This document shows positions 1 through 7,481 of a stretch of 37,886 nucleotides of DNA, one piece after another. The notes under the pieces were generated by a model. The model had not been told where the DNA came from and ran no database searches. It saw only the letters and a list, made by a program, of their open reading frames with translations. Made by a program: the position numbers and the translations under genes. Origin of the DNA: Pseudoroseomonas ludipueritiae. Lineage in GTDB: Bacteria > Pseudomonadota > Alphaproteobacteria > Acetobacterales > Acetobacteraceae. The stretch spans positions 1-37,886 of the forward strand of contig NZ_JACTUZ010000028.1 of assembly GCF_014490445.1 (NCBI RefSeq), read 5' to 3'. Each line of letters opens with the position of its first letter. Positions within the stretch are counted from its first letter, which is position 1.

Positions 1-176
1 CGGGCGCGGGCCGCGTGGGCCAGGGCGAAGCCCGGGTCGGCCGCGATCGCCTCCTCCAGCGCCTCGGCGGCGCCGGGCCAGGCCGAAAGCAGGAGGTCGA
101 TGCCGTCGCGGTACCGCCCGGCCGCGAGGTCGGAGCTGGTCGAGAGCGGCAGGCCGCGGCGGTCGAAGCGGGCCAT
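1..176 (-). CDS. TPR-repeat protein, TPR38-like (N-terminal part only)
   Basis: Reading the minus strand from the ATG at 176 gives 58 residues with no stop before the window edge, starting MARFDRRGLPLSTSSD and continuing through LLLSAWPGAAEALEEAIAAD to PGFALAHAARA. The opening 'RGLPLST' followed by a helical-repeat consensus (ALEEAI, DPGFALAHAA) is typical of tetratricopeptide repeat protein 38-like proteins of proteobacteria. These are soluble helical-repeat proteins of unknown role. The gene is cut by the window edge, so its length and C-terminal domains cannot be judged. It is transcribed divergently from the AraC-type regulator at 314, which could control it. The family call rests on a short N-terminal stretch. 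Confidence 0.7.
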   Translation of the reverse strand, partial: MARFDRRGLPLSTSSDLAAGRYRDGIDLLLSAWPGAAEALEEAIAADPGFALAHAARA

Positions 177-313
177 GGCTGGGTCCTTGCGCTGAGAGCC
201 CGGCGGGTGGGCAGCAGCCCACCGATGCCAGTCTCACCCAGAATATCGCCCCGCATACTGGCCGTCTTTCGACGGGATGCCAATCCATGTAGAATTCCGG
301 ACAAGCATCGAGC
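177..313. promoter_or_regulatory. Divergent intergenic region with a hairpin-forming repeat
   Basis: This 137-bp gap separates the divergent TPR-protein and AraC-type genes and must hold both promoters. It contains a perfect inverted repeat, GGTGGGC-agca-GCCCACC, at 206-223. A smaller one, CCGTC-tttc-GACGG, follows further on. Either could be an operator. I could not settle on clear -35/-10 pairs. Confidence 0.35.
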
Positions 314-1132
314 ATGGCCATGATCTGGGAAACGATCACGACGCCGCCTGACGCCGCGCCCCCGAACCCGATGACGGTGCGCGCGCAGTCCATTCCCGCC
401 CGCCATACCTTCCCGGAACACGCGCACGGCTGGAACCAGGTGGTCTACGCCATCTCCGGCGTGCTGACGGTCGCCGTGGAGGGACGCTCCTTCGTGATCT
501 CGCCGGAGCAGGCGGTGTGGCTGCCGACCGGCCTGCCGCACCGGGTCGGCTCGCTGCTGGGGGCGGAGTTCCGCAGCCTCTGGATCGCCGACGAGGCCGG
601 GGCGGGCCTGCCGCAGAGCCCCACGGTCTTCGCCGTCTCGCCCTTGCTCCAGGCCTTGATTGTCGAGGCGGCGGAGATGGAAGGCCGGGACGACCCCGAC
701 GGCTATGCCGGCCGGGTCACCCGGCTGATCCTCGACCAGCTCTGGCGCGCGAAGCCCCTGCCGGGCGCCCTTCCCTGGCCACGTGGCGGCTCCCTGGCGA
801 CAATATGCGAGGCCCTCTACGCCAAGCCGGACGATTCACGCGGCCCGGAGGAATGGGGCCGGCACCTCGGGATGTCGGGACGGACGCTGACCCGGCGCTT
901 CGAGGCGGAGCTGGGCATGAGCCTCCGCTCCTGGCGGCGGAGGCTGCGGCTCTTCAAGGCGGTCGAGTTGCTGGGCGGCGGCCTGGGCGTGACGCGCACG
1001 GCCATGGAGCTCGGCTACGGCTCGACCTCCGCCTTTGTCTATGCCTTCCGCACCGACATGGGATGCAGCCCCCAGGTCTATATGCGCGGCCGCGCGGCGG
1101 AGCGGGACCGCGCGGCGCCGGCACGCGGCTGA
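314..1132 (+). CDS. AraC family transcriptional regulator with cupin sensor domain
   Basis: The 272-residue protein has the usual AraC-type layout. An N-terminal cupin-like sensor domain (about residues 20-90, with HTFPEHAHGWNQVVY and AVWLPTGLPHRVG) is followed by a C-terminal double helix-turn-helix domain (about 160-255). The second DNA-reading helix lies around ELGYGSTSAFVYAFR, the conserved AraC signature region. The His-rich cupin segment matches regulators that use the histidines for ligand or metal binding. An in-frame ATG at 320 is an alternative start, and no strong ribosome site separates the two. The gene is divergent from the TPR-like gene and convergent with the SDR gene. Its effector is not visible from sequence. 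Confidence 0.9.
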   Translation: MAMIWETITTPPDAAPPNPMTVRAQSIPARHTFPEHAHGWNQVVYAISGVLTVAVEGRSFVISPEQAVWLPTGLPHRVGSLLGAEFRSLWIADEAGAGLPQSPTVFAVSPLLQALIVEAAEMEGRDDPDGYAGRVTRLILDQLWRAKPLPGALPWPRGGSLATICEALYAKPDDSRGPEEWGRHLGMSGRTLTRRFEAELGMSLRSWRRRLRLFKAVELLGGGLGVTRTAMELGYGSTSAFVYAFRTDMGCSPQVYMRGRAAERDRAAPARG

Positions 1133-1185
1133 GCATCCTGACGGGCTGCGGGCCACCCGCCGGCGCCGGGGCAGGCTCCGCGTGC

Positions 1186-1968
1186 CTACATCACCGGCGA
1201 CAGGTTGCCGTCCACGTTGATCGCTGTTCCCGTGATGTAGCCGGCGGCATCCGATGCCAGGAAGCAGGCGAGATTGGCGAATTCCTCGGCGGTGCCGACG
1301 CGGCCCATGGGAATGCCCCTGCCCATGTCGGCGAGGAATTCCTCATAGGACTGGCCGTTCCGCGCCTTGGCATGGCGGCGGACCCACTGGTCACTCTCGA
1401 TCAGGCCGACATGGAGCGAGTTGACCAGAATGTTGTGAGGCGCGCCTTCCCCCGCCAGCACCTTGGTGAGGGCCATGCCCGCCGCCCGCGAAACAGCCGT
1501 GGGAGCGCCACCGGCCTTGGGTGCCTTGGCACCGATGTTGAGCACGTTGATGATCCGCCCCCAGCGCCGCTCCGCCATCTGCGGCCAGACCAGCCGCGCC
1601 AGGCGGATGGCGGCGAAGAGCTTGAGGTCGAGATCGGCCTGCCACACCTCGTCCGTGATGGTCGTGAAGGCGCCGGTCTGCGAGGTGCCGGCATTGTTCA
1701 CCAGGATATCGACCCGCCCCAGCCCTGCCATGACCTCTTCATGGGCGCGCGTCACGTCCTCCGCCTTGGAGACATCGCAGGCCACCGTCAGGATGCGGCC
1801 GCGCGCGGTCGCGCCAACCGCTTCCCGCGCTGCTTCGAGCACCTCCTTGCGGCGCGCCAGCAGCGCCACATCCGCGCCGCTGGCCGCCATGCGGGCCGCG
1901 ATCGCCAGCCCGAGGCCCTTGCTGCCGCCCGTCACCACGGCCACGCGGCCGTCGAGCTTGATCTCCAT
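1186..1968 (-). CDS. SDR-fold protein with all four catalytic positions substituted
   Basis: The 260-residue protein has a full short-chain dehydrogenase/reductase fold. The nucleotide-binding TGGSKGLG is at 13-20, CDVS near 65, NNAG at 91-94, and the C-terminal ITGTAINVDGN is present. The catalytic tetrad Asn-Ser-Tyr-Lys is not preserved. By alignment to the family pattern the positions read Lys116, Asn144, Thr157 and Arg161, so the usual YxxxK is TAVSR. The rest of the helix (AAGMALTKVLAGEG) is well conserved, so this is not decay. The protein probably binds NAD(P)(H), but classical SDR chemistry is unlikely. The ATG at 1968 was chosen because the SDR homology begins right there; the open frame extends far upstream without coding likeness. 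It is divergent from the acetamidase gene at 2284. Confidence 0.88.
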   Translation of the reverse strand: MEIKLDGRVAVVTGGSKGLGLAIAARMAASGADVALLARRKEVLEAAREAVGATARGRILTVACDVSKAEDVTRAHEEVMAGLGRVDILVNNAGTSQTGAFTTITDEVWQADLDLKLFAAIRLARLVWPQMAERRWGRIINVLNIGAKAPKAGGAPTAVSRAAGMALTKVLAGEGAPHNILVNSLHVGLIESDQWVRRHAKARNGQSYEEFLADMGRGIPMGRVGTAEEFANLACFLASDAAGYITGTAINVDGNLSPVM

Positions 1969-2181
1969 GGTCGTTCTTTCCCCCATTTCAGCCTGCTGAC
2001 GCGGCAGGAACTCTCGGCGGCAACAGGCATGGTGACAAGAGAGGAAGCCGGTCGCGGCGCCGGGTCCCCTCATCCGGGGCCGGAGCGAGCCCGGCGATGC
2101 ACGGGAATGCCGTCTGATCCGGCGCCATGGCTGCCGATTCCCTGCCCCTGTCCGCTCCCGGACCGCATCCTCTGGCCACTC

Positions 2182-2210
2182 TTGACCACCCCGGGCGCGC
2201 TTCCTAGCGT
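2182..2210 (+). promoter_or_regulatory. Candidate sigma-70 promoter for the acetamidase gene
   Basis: TTGACC at 2182-2187 and TAGCGT at 2205-2210 are separated by exactly 17 bp, upstream of the acetamidase start at 2284. The surrounding 1969-2283 gap between the divergent SDR and acetamidase genes holds no gene. A ribosome site GGGGAG lies at 2273-2278. The hexamer match is good for GC-rich DNA, but the site is predicted by eye only. Confidence 0.45.
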
Positions 2211-2283
2211 GCCGGTTACAGCTTTGGCGTAGGCCGACCGACGACACGCCTGGCATCAGAAGAAGCCTTCCCGGGGAGCCAGC

Positions 2284-3198
2284 ATGGCCACGCACCGCTT
2301 TCGTCCCACCCGCTACTTCAACGTGATCGGCACCGCCGAGCCATGCCTTCGGATCGCCGATGGCGACACGGTGATCACGGACACCATCGACGCTTCCGGC
2401 CTGGATGCGCGCGAGGTGGCCGTCGCGGGGCGGCCGAACCCGATGACGGGGCCGTTCTTCATCGAGGGTGCGGAGCCTGGGGATACGCTCGCCGTCCGCA
2501 TCGACCGGCTGACCCCGAGCCGCGCGACCGGCTGGACCTACTCGCCCCTCGCCCCCACCGTGCTCGACCCCGCCGCCATGGCCGAGCGGCCGCAGCAGCA
2601 GCGCGCCGTCTGGGAGATCGACAGCAAGGCCGGAACCGTGCGGTTGCAGGAGCCTGCCCCGGGCCTGGAGGCCTTCTCCCCACCGCTGCAGCCCATGATC
2701 GGCTGCTTCGGGGTGGCGCCGGCGGGCGGGCAGGCGCTCTCCACCTCCACCAGCGCGCAGAATGGCGGGAACATGGACTACCGCCTCTTCGCGCCGGGAA
2801 CCACAGCCTGGTTCCCGGTCTCGGTGCCCGGCGCGCTCTTCTACCTGGGTGACGGCCATGCCTGCCAGGGCGATGGCGAGATCGTCGGCACCGGCATCGA
2901 GACCTCCTTCGAGATGGAGGTCACCTTCCGTGTCCTGAAGCGGACGATCACCTGGCCCCGGGGCGAGACGGCGGAGGATATATTCACCATCGGCAATGCC
3001 CGGCCGCTGGATCAAGCGCTGCAGCACGCGACAACCGAAATGATGCGGTGGCTGGGCGAGGACTACGGGCTCGATGCCCGTGCCGCCAGCCACCTGATGG
3101 GCCAGGTTGTCCGCTACGATGTCGGCAATGTCTTCAATCCGGCCTTCACGGTTGCCTGCCGCATCTCCAAGCACTGGCTGACCAAGCCGGGGGCGTAA
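2284..3198 (+). CDS. Acetamidase/formamidase family protein
   Basis: The 304-residue protein matches the FmdA/AmdA family, whose members hydrolyse short amides such as formamide or acetamide to ammonia plus the acid. Family features include the N-terminal mixed beta region, GRPNPMTGPFFIEGAEPGD, the central QNGGNMDYRLFAPG segment with the conserved Asn-Gly-Gly-Asn-x-Asp, and GALFYLGDGHACQGDGE. That last segment carries the Asp/His residues expected at the metal and active site. Length is normal for the shorter bacterial branch, and there is no signal peptide, so it should be cytoplasmic. It stands alone on the plus strand behind its own promoter-like sequence. The real substrate may be another small amide. 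Confidence 0.9.
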   Translation: MATHRFRPTRYFNVIGTAEPCLRIADGDTVITDTIDASGLDAREVAVAGRPNPMTGPFFIEGAEPGDTLAVRIDRLTPSRATGWTYSPLAPTVLDPAAMAERPQQQRAVWEIDSKAGTVRLQEPAPGLEAFSPPLQPMIGCFGVAPAGGQALSTSTSAQNGGNMDYRLFAPGTTAWFPVSVPGALFYLGDGHACQGDGEIVGTGIETSFEMEVTFRVLKRTITWPRGETAEDIFTIGNARPLDQALQHATTEMMRWLGEDYGLDARAASHLMGQVVRYDVGNVFNPAFTVACRISKHWLTKPGA

Positions 3199-3271
3199 GG
3201 AGCGGGCTACCTCCACCTCCGCCACCGGCGCTGTTCCATGCCAGGCAGGCAGCCGCCGGTTCTTCTGCCCA

Positions 3272-3304
3272 GGCGGGTGATGTCGCATGACGGCATCACC
3301 CGCC
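3272..3304 (+). terminator. Perfect 11-bp inverted repeat, possible acetamidase terminator
   Basis: GGCGGGTGATG at 3272-3282 and CATCACCCGCC at 3294-3304 are exact inverted copies with an 11-base loop, 74 bases past the acetamidase stop. The position suits a terminator, but no T-run follows. It may instead be a Rho-assisted stop, an mRNA-stabilising stem or an operator. Confidence 0.4.
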
Positions 3305-3631
3305 GGGTGCCGGCGCAGCCCCCTGCCGTCCTGCACAGACTATCCACCCGGTGATCCACAGCTCTGTCCCCGCAATCTGGGGATAAGCATTGATGCGGGA
3401 GAGCGGACTCCCCTGCATCGGAGCCTAAGGCAACTCCGGCAGGACCTGCCCCCGCCAGCCCTGCTGCATGGCGGTACCCTTGCTGTCTCCCCGCGCGCGA
3501 CGCGGGTGAGGATGCTTGAACAGGCAATCGGCCACGGCCTCCAGCCCGCTTGGCGTTCAGCACGGGCCGGAATGCTTCAAACCCATGGCCGCTGCGCTTC
3601 CGGAAAAGCAGAGCCGTGATCCAACGGACCT
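3305..3631. other. Non-coding gap with a cluster of DnaA-box-like 9-mers
   Basis: This is the rest of a 433-bp gap between the convergent acetamidase gene and ABC operon. No credible gene was found in any frame. Three sites resembling the DnaA box TTATCCACA sit within 47 bases: CTATCCACC (3340-3348, two differences), TGATCCACA (3352-3360, one) and TTATCCCCA on the minus strand (3378-3386, one). An imperfect stem follows at 3392-3419 (GATGC-GGGAG paired with CTCCC-GCATC, two bases bulged). No rho-independent terminator for the ABC operon is evident. Its function is unknown. Confidence 0.35.
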
Positions 3632-4435
3632 TCAGCTCCTGGAAAGGGTACGCTCCCGCGCGCGGCGCACCCCCCATTCTAGCAGCAGGGCGATGCAGGT
3701 CAGCGCGATCAGCAGGCTGCTCACGGCCGCGATGGTGGGCTCCACTTCCAGCAGAAGGCTGTTCCAGATCCGCACCGGCAAAGTTTCCGCCCGGATGCCG
3801 GCGAGGAAGAGCGAGATGACCAGTTCGTCGAAAGAGGTGAGGAAGGAGAAGAGCATGGCTGAAACCAGCCCCGGCAGCACCAGCGGCAGCACCACCCGCC
3901 GGAACACCTCCATGCGCGTGCAGCCGAAGATCATGGCCGCGCGCTCCAGATTCGGGTCCACCACCTTCAGCGCGGATTGCAGGATGACCAGCACGATGGG
4001 CAGCGCGACCACGCTATGCGCCACGGCGATCCAGGGCTTGAAGCCGATGAGCCCGAAGCGCGCGGACAGGAAGTAAAGCGCGATGGCCGTCACCACATGC
4101 GGTACGATAAGCGGCATCAGCAGCAGCGCGGTGATGGTCTTGCGGATGCTGAAGGTGCCGCGCGCCATGGCATAGGCCGCCAGGAAGCCGAGCACCGTGG
4201 AAAGCACGCAGGTCATCGCCGCGATCAGGAAGGAGTTCCAGAGCGATGCCAGCCAGCGCGGGTCGCCCAGGAAGCGGACATACCAGCGCAGGGACAGCGT
4301 ATCGGGCGGGAACTTCAGATAACCGTCGCCGCTGAAGGAGGCGATGACGACGATCAGGATGGGCGCCAGCATCGCCGTGCACAGCACAACGACGAGGAGT
4401 TGCAGCGCCGCCGTGCGGAGTGTCGGCCCGATCAT
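3632..4435 (-). CDS. ABC transporter permease, PotC-like
   Basis: The 267-residue inner-membrane protein has about six hydrophobic segments. The EAA loop (AAMIFGCTRMEVFRRVVLPL, near residue 170) contacts the ATPase. It belongs to the spermidine/putrescine-type permease family, and its order after a PotB-like permease matches the standard layout. The ATG at 4435 overlaps the stop of the preceding permease gene (ATGA), so translation is coupled. It is the last gene of the long operon that begins near 11596. The substrate is probably a polyamine, amino acid or related cation, judged only from family and neighbours. Confidence 0.92.
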   Translation of the reverse strand: MIGPTLRTAALQLLVVVLCTAMLAPILIVVIASFSGDGYLKFPPDTLSLRWYVRFLGDPRWLASLWNSFLIAAMTCVLSTVLGFLAAYAMARGTFSIRKTITALLLMPLIVPHVVTAIALYFLSARFGLIGFKPWIAVAHSVVALPIVLVILQSALKVVDPNLERAAMIFGCTRMEVFRRVVLPLVLPGLVSAMLFSFLTSFDELVISLFLAGIRAETLPVRIWNSLLLEVEPTIAAVSSLLIALTCIALLLEWGVRRARERTLSRS

Positions 4436-5274
4436 CGCGCGAAGCCTCCCTCGGCCTTGTCCGAGACACGCCCATAGATGGCATAGAGCGCCAGGGTGAT
4501 GCCCAGCAGCACGATGGTCATCAGCGCCGCGACCGGCCAGTTGTGCGAAAGCTCGATCTCACGCTCGATGAGCATGGCCATCATGACATCGCCCGGACCG
4601 CCCATCAGCGCCGGGGTGATGAAGAAGCCCAGTGCCAGGATGAAGACGATCAGCGACCCGGCGGTAACGCCATGCAGGGTCAGGGGCAGGAAGACCTTGG
4701 CGAAGACCGCCAGCGGCCGCGCGCCCATCCCTTCCGCCGCCTGCAGCAGCCGCTGGTCCACGGCCTTCATGGCGGCGTAGAGCGTCAGCACCATGTAGGG
4801 CAGCAGCACATAGGTCATGCCGATGATGACGCCGGTGCGGTTGTAGAGCAGGTCCACCGGCTCCGAGGCGAAGCCGAGGCCGAGCAGGATCTGGTTGATC
4901 AAACCATTGCGCCCCAGGATCACCATCCAGGCATAGGTGCGGACGATGACACTGGTGAAATAGGGGATGACGATGCAGAGCAGCACGAGGGAGAAGGCAA
5001 GCCCCCTGGCGCGCGACAAGGCATAGGACAGCGGATAGCCGATGACGAGGACCATCACGGTCACTGTCAGCGCGATGCCATTGGTGTTGAGGATGGCGCC
5101 CAGAATGGCGCGCGAGCCCAGCACGGCCCGGGTTTCGAGCCAAACCTCCTCCAGGCTGCCGAGTTCCAGCAGGGATTCCCAGATGAACCAGCCGATGGGC
5201 GTGATGAACAGCAGAAGGAGGAGCGCCAGGGCGGGCGCGATCAGCGCCCATTTGGCGGCATGGCGTAGCGGCAT
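4432..5274 (-). CDS. ABC transporter permease, PotB-like
   Basis: The 280-residue inner-membrane permease starts MPLRHAAKWALIAPALALLL, a charged end followed by the first membrane helix. The EAA loop AAEGMGARPLAVFAKVFLPL is in the C-terminal half. It pairs with the PotC-like permease, whose start overlaps its stop. The ATG at 5274 was chosen because it lies 4 bases after the ATPase stop and directly precedes the first membrane helix; the frame runs 30 codons further upstream without homology. It forms half of the importer's membrane channel. Confidence 0.92.
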   Translation of the reverse strand: MPLRHAAKWALIAPALALLLLLFITPIGWFIWESLLELGSLEEVWLETRAVLGSRAILGAILNTNGIALTVTVMVLVIGYPLSYALSRARGLAFSLVLLCIVIPYFTSVIVRTYAWMVILGRNGLINQILLGLGFASEPVDLLYNRTGVIIGMTYVLLPYMVLTLYAAMKAVDQRLLQAAEGMGARPLAVFAKVFLPLTLHGVTAGSLIVFILALGFFITPALMGGPGDVMMAMLIEREIELSHNWPVAALMTIVLLGITLALYAIYGRVSDKAEGGFAR

Positions 5275-5278
5275 CGGC

Positions 5279-6349
5279 TCACGCCTCCAGAAGCAGGGCG
5301 TCGGCCCTTTGCCAGCCGAGGCGGACCTTCTCCCCGGGCTGCCGCAGAACGGTGCCGGATGCATTGGTCGCGTCGCACAGCACGATCTGCCCGTCAGGAA
5401 GCGTCACCTCATAGCGCACCACATTGCCGAGAAAGGCCGTGTGCCGCACCGTTCCCGCCACCTGGTTGGCGGATGGCTCGCCCTGGTCGGGCAAGACGGA
5501 CACCTTTTCCGGCCGCACGAAGACCTGCCCTTCCGCGGCCTGCCCCGGATCGGACGCCACCTCGAACCAGGCGCCGCTGGCGCCGCGCAGCGCGCCGCCT
5601 TCGCGCCGCGCCCGGATGAGGTTCGCCTCGCCCAGGAACTTGGCGACGAAGGCGCTGCCGGGGCGCTCGTAGACCTCACGCGGCGGGCCCATCTGCGCGA
5701 TGCTGCCGCGGTTCATGATGGCGATGCGGTCCGACATGGTCAGCGCCTCTTCCTGGTCGTGCGTGACATAGATCACGGTCATGCCCAGGCGGCGGGAGAT
5801 CTCCTTGATCTCCACCTGCATGTGGTAGCGGAGGTTCTTGTCGAGCGCGCCGAGCGGCTCATCCATCAGCACCACGCGCGGGTGCCCCACAATGGCGCGG
5901 GCGAGCGCGACGCGCTGCTGCTGGCCGCCCGAAAGCTCCCGCGCGAAGCGTTTCTCGAAGCCGGTCAGCTTCACCATCTCCAGCGCGGCGGCCACGCGCT
6001 TCGCTACCTCCGGCTTCGGCACCTTGCGCACATTCAGCGGAAAGGCGACGTTTCCGAAGACATCGAGATGCGGGAAGATGGCGTAGTTCTGGAACACCAT
6101 GCCAAGCCCACGGTCGCGTGGCGGCGCGCGCGTCGCGTCCTTGCCGTCGATATGGATGCGGCCGCCATCGGGCAGCGTGAAGCCCGCGATCATCGACAGC
6201 GTTGTGGTCTTTCCGCTGCCGGACGGCCCGAGCAGGGTGAAGAACTCGCCCTGCGGAATGGTCAGGGAAATGTCCCTGACCACCGTCTCCAAGCCATAGG
6301 TCTTGCTGACTGACTCCAGGCGGACGCCCTGGGACGCGGATGTGCTCAT
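5279..6349 (-). CDS. ABC transporter ATP-binding protein, PotA-like
   Basis: The 356-residue ATPase carries every nucleotide-binding motif: Walker A GPSGSGKTT at 41-49, Q-loop VFQNYAIFP, signature LSGGQQQR, Walker B VVLMDEPLGALD and the switch His in THDQEEA. The C-terminal third is a TOBE-type regulatory domain, as in PotA and other polyamine or iron importers. The ATG at 6349 overlaps the binding-protein stop (ATGA) and gives a normal family N-terminus (MSTSASQGVRLESVSKTYG); an upstream in-frame start at 6403 would add 18 unrelated residues. It powers uptake through the two permeases encoded next. Confidence 0.94.
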   Translation of the reverse strand: MSTSASQGVRLESVSKTYGLETVVRDISLTIPQGEFFTLLGPSGSGKTTTLSMIAGFTLPDGGRIHIDGKDATRAPPRDRGLGMVFQNYAIFPHLDVFGNVAFPLNVRKVPKPEVAKRVAAALEMVKLTGFEKRFARELSGGQQQRVALARAIVGHPRVVLMDEPLGALDKNLRYHMQVEIKEISRRLGMTVIYVTHDQEEALTMSDRIAIMNRGSIAQMGPPREVYERPGSAFVAKFLGEANLIRARREGGALRGASGAWFEVASDPGQAAEGQVFVRPEKVSVLPDQGEPSANQVAGTVRHTAFLGNVVRYEVTLPDGQIVLCDATNASGTVLRQPGEKVRLGWQRADALLLEA

Positions 6350-7422
6350 CCGAGAATCCAGCGCGACCACTGGCGGTTGACCCGCTCGCGGTTCGATTCC
6401 CACCAGCTTACATCGCGCATGAAGCCGATCTGCTTCGAATTGGGGCCGCCCGGCATGCGCGTGAGATGCTCGGCCGGGACATGCCCGAAGGCCTTCTGGT
6501 TGGTCGGGCCGTATTGCAGGTCCACCGAATACTTCGCCTGCACCTCGGGCTGCATCATGAAATCGATCAGCTTCTGCGCATTGGCCTGGTTGGGGGAGCC
6601 CTTGAACACGCTGAGCGCCTGGACCTGGATCATGTTCTCGTTCCAGTCGAAGCCCAGCGGCGCCCCTTTGTCGATCAGGGTCTGCAGCCGCCCGTTCCAG
6701 ATGGAGCCCAGCACCACCTCCTGGTCCGAGAGCATCTGCGCCGAAAGCGCGCCGGTATCCCAGAACTTGCGGATCTGGGGCCGGATGCGACCGAGGGACT
6801 TGAAGGCGCGGTCAATGTCGATGGGGTAGATCTGGTCGCGCGGCACGCCATCCGCGAGCAGGGCGAGCTCAAGGTCCGGCTGGCCGGAGGCCATGTCCGC
6901 CAGCATGCGCGGGCCGGGGAACTTGCCGGCGTCCCAGAACTCGGCCCAGCTCCTGGGGTGCTGACCTTCGGGGAACTTGGTCTTGTTGAAGGCGAGGACG
7001 GTGGAATAGACGAAGTTGGCGACGCGGGTGTCGTGGCGGTAATCCGCGCCGACATCCTCGGGCTTGCTCCACTTCCAGCTACCGTAGTCGATCGGCGCGA
7101 GGGCACCCATGCGGCCGAGCGTGACCAGGGGGCCGTCGCCGGTGTCGATGAGGTCAAGCTCCACATTGTTGGCGCGGAACATGGCCAGCAGCTTGGCCAC
7201 GGTCGCGGCCACGGGCATCACCGTGACGCCGGTTTCCCGGGTGAAGGGGTCGTAGACATGGCGGCGCATGATGTCGTCATAAGCGCCGCCTGGTGTGCGG
7301 ACGATCACCTGCCCAGCGGCCCGGGCGGGACCGGCGATGACATAGGGCGCGGCCAGGGCGGCACCACCCATGGCAAGGAAGCGGCGCCTGGAGGGGGAAA
7401 GCATCAACCTGTCGTTTCGCAT
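6346..7422 (-). CDS. ABC transporter substrate-binding protein, PotD-like, Tat-exported
   Basis: The 358-residue periplasmic binding protein begins with a twin-arginine type signal (SPSRRRFLAMGGAALAAP, cut near AGPARAA) rather than a plain Sec signal. The mature part resembles extracellular binding proteins of the PotD/polyamine and iron-binding group (IVRTPGGAYDDIMRR, TGVTVMPV, VELDLIDTGDG, FNKTKFP). The ATG at 7422 has AGGAG 7 bases upstream on the minus strand. It lies 59 bases downstream of the FAD oxidoreductase stop, the largest gap inside the operon. Ligand specificity cannot be read from sequence; the neighbouring oxidases and RidA suggest an amine, amino acid or guanidino compound. 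Confidence 0.9.
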   Translation of the reverse strand: MRNDRLMLSPSRRRFLAMGGAALAAPYVIAGPARAAGQVIVRTPGGAYDDIMRRHVYDPFTRETGVTVMPVAATVAKLLAMFRANNVELDLIDTGDGPLVTLGRMGALAPIDYGSWKWSKPEDVGADYRHDTRVANFVYSTVLAFNKTKFPEGQHPRSWAEFWDAGKFPGPRMLADMASGQPDLELALLADGVPRDQIYPIDIDRAFKSLGRIRPQIRKFWDTGALSAQMLSDQEVVLGSIWNGRLQTLIDKGAPLGFDWNENMIQVQALSVFKGSPNQANAQKLIDFMMQPEVQAKYSVDLQYGPTNQKAFGHVPAEHLTRMPGGPNSKQIGFMRDVSWWESNRERVNRQWSRWILG

Positions 7423-7481
7423 GACGGAACTCCTGTCAGGTTTCACGGCATTGGCGTGCGGCGGGCGTTTGGCGCCCATGG

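Noticed and set aside
2284-3198. A nitrile-to-acid pathway joining this acetamidase with the nitrile hydratase
   Set aside because: The genes are about 30 kb apart with no shared regulatory sign, so a functional link cannot be supported from the window.
1186-3336. A 716-codon open frame on the minus strand spanning the SDR gene and beyond
   Set aside because: Only the last 260 codons have homology. The rest is antisense to the acetamidase gene and reflects high GC content.
7241-7252. GTGAAGGGGTCG, similar to part of the iteron motif
   Set aside because: It lacks the GGAAT half and encodes ordinary conserved residues (DPFTR) of the binding protein.
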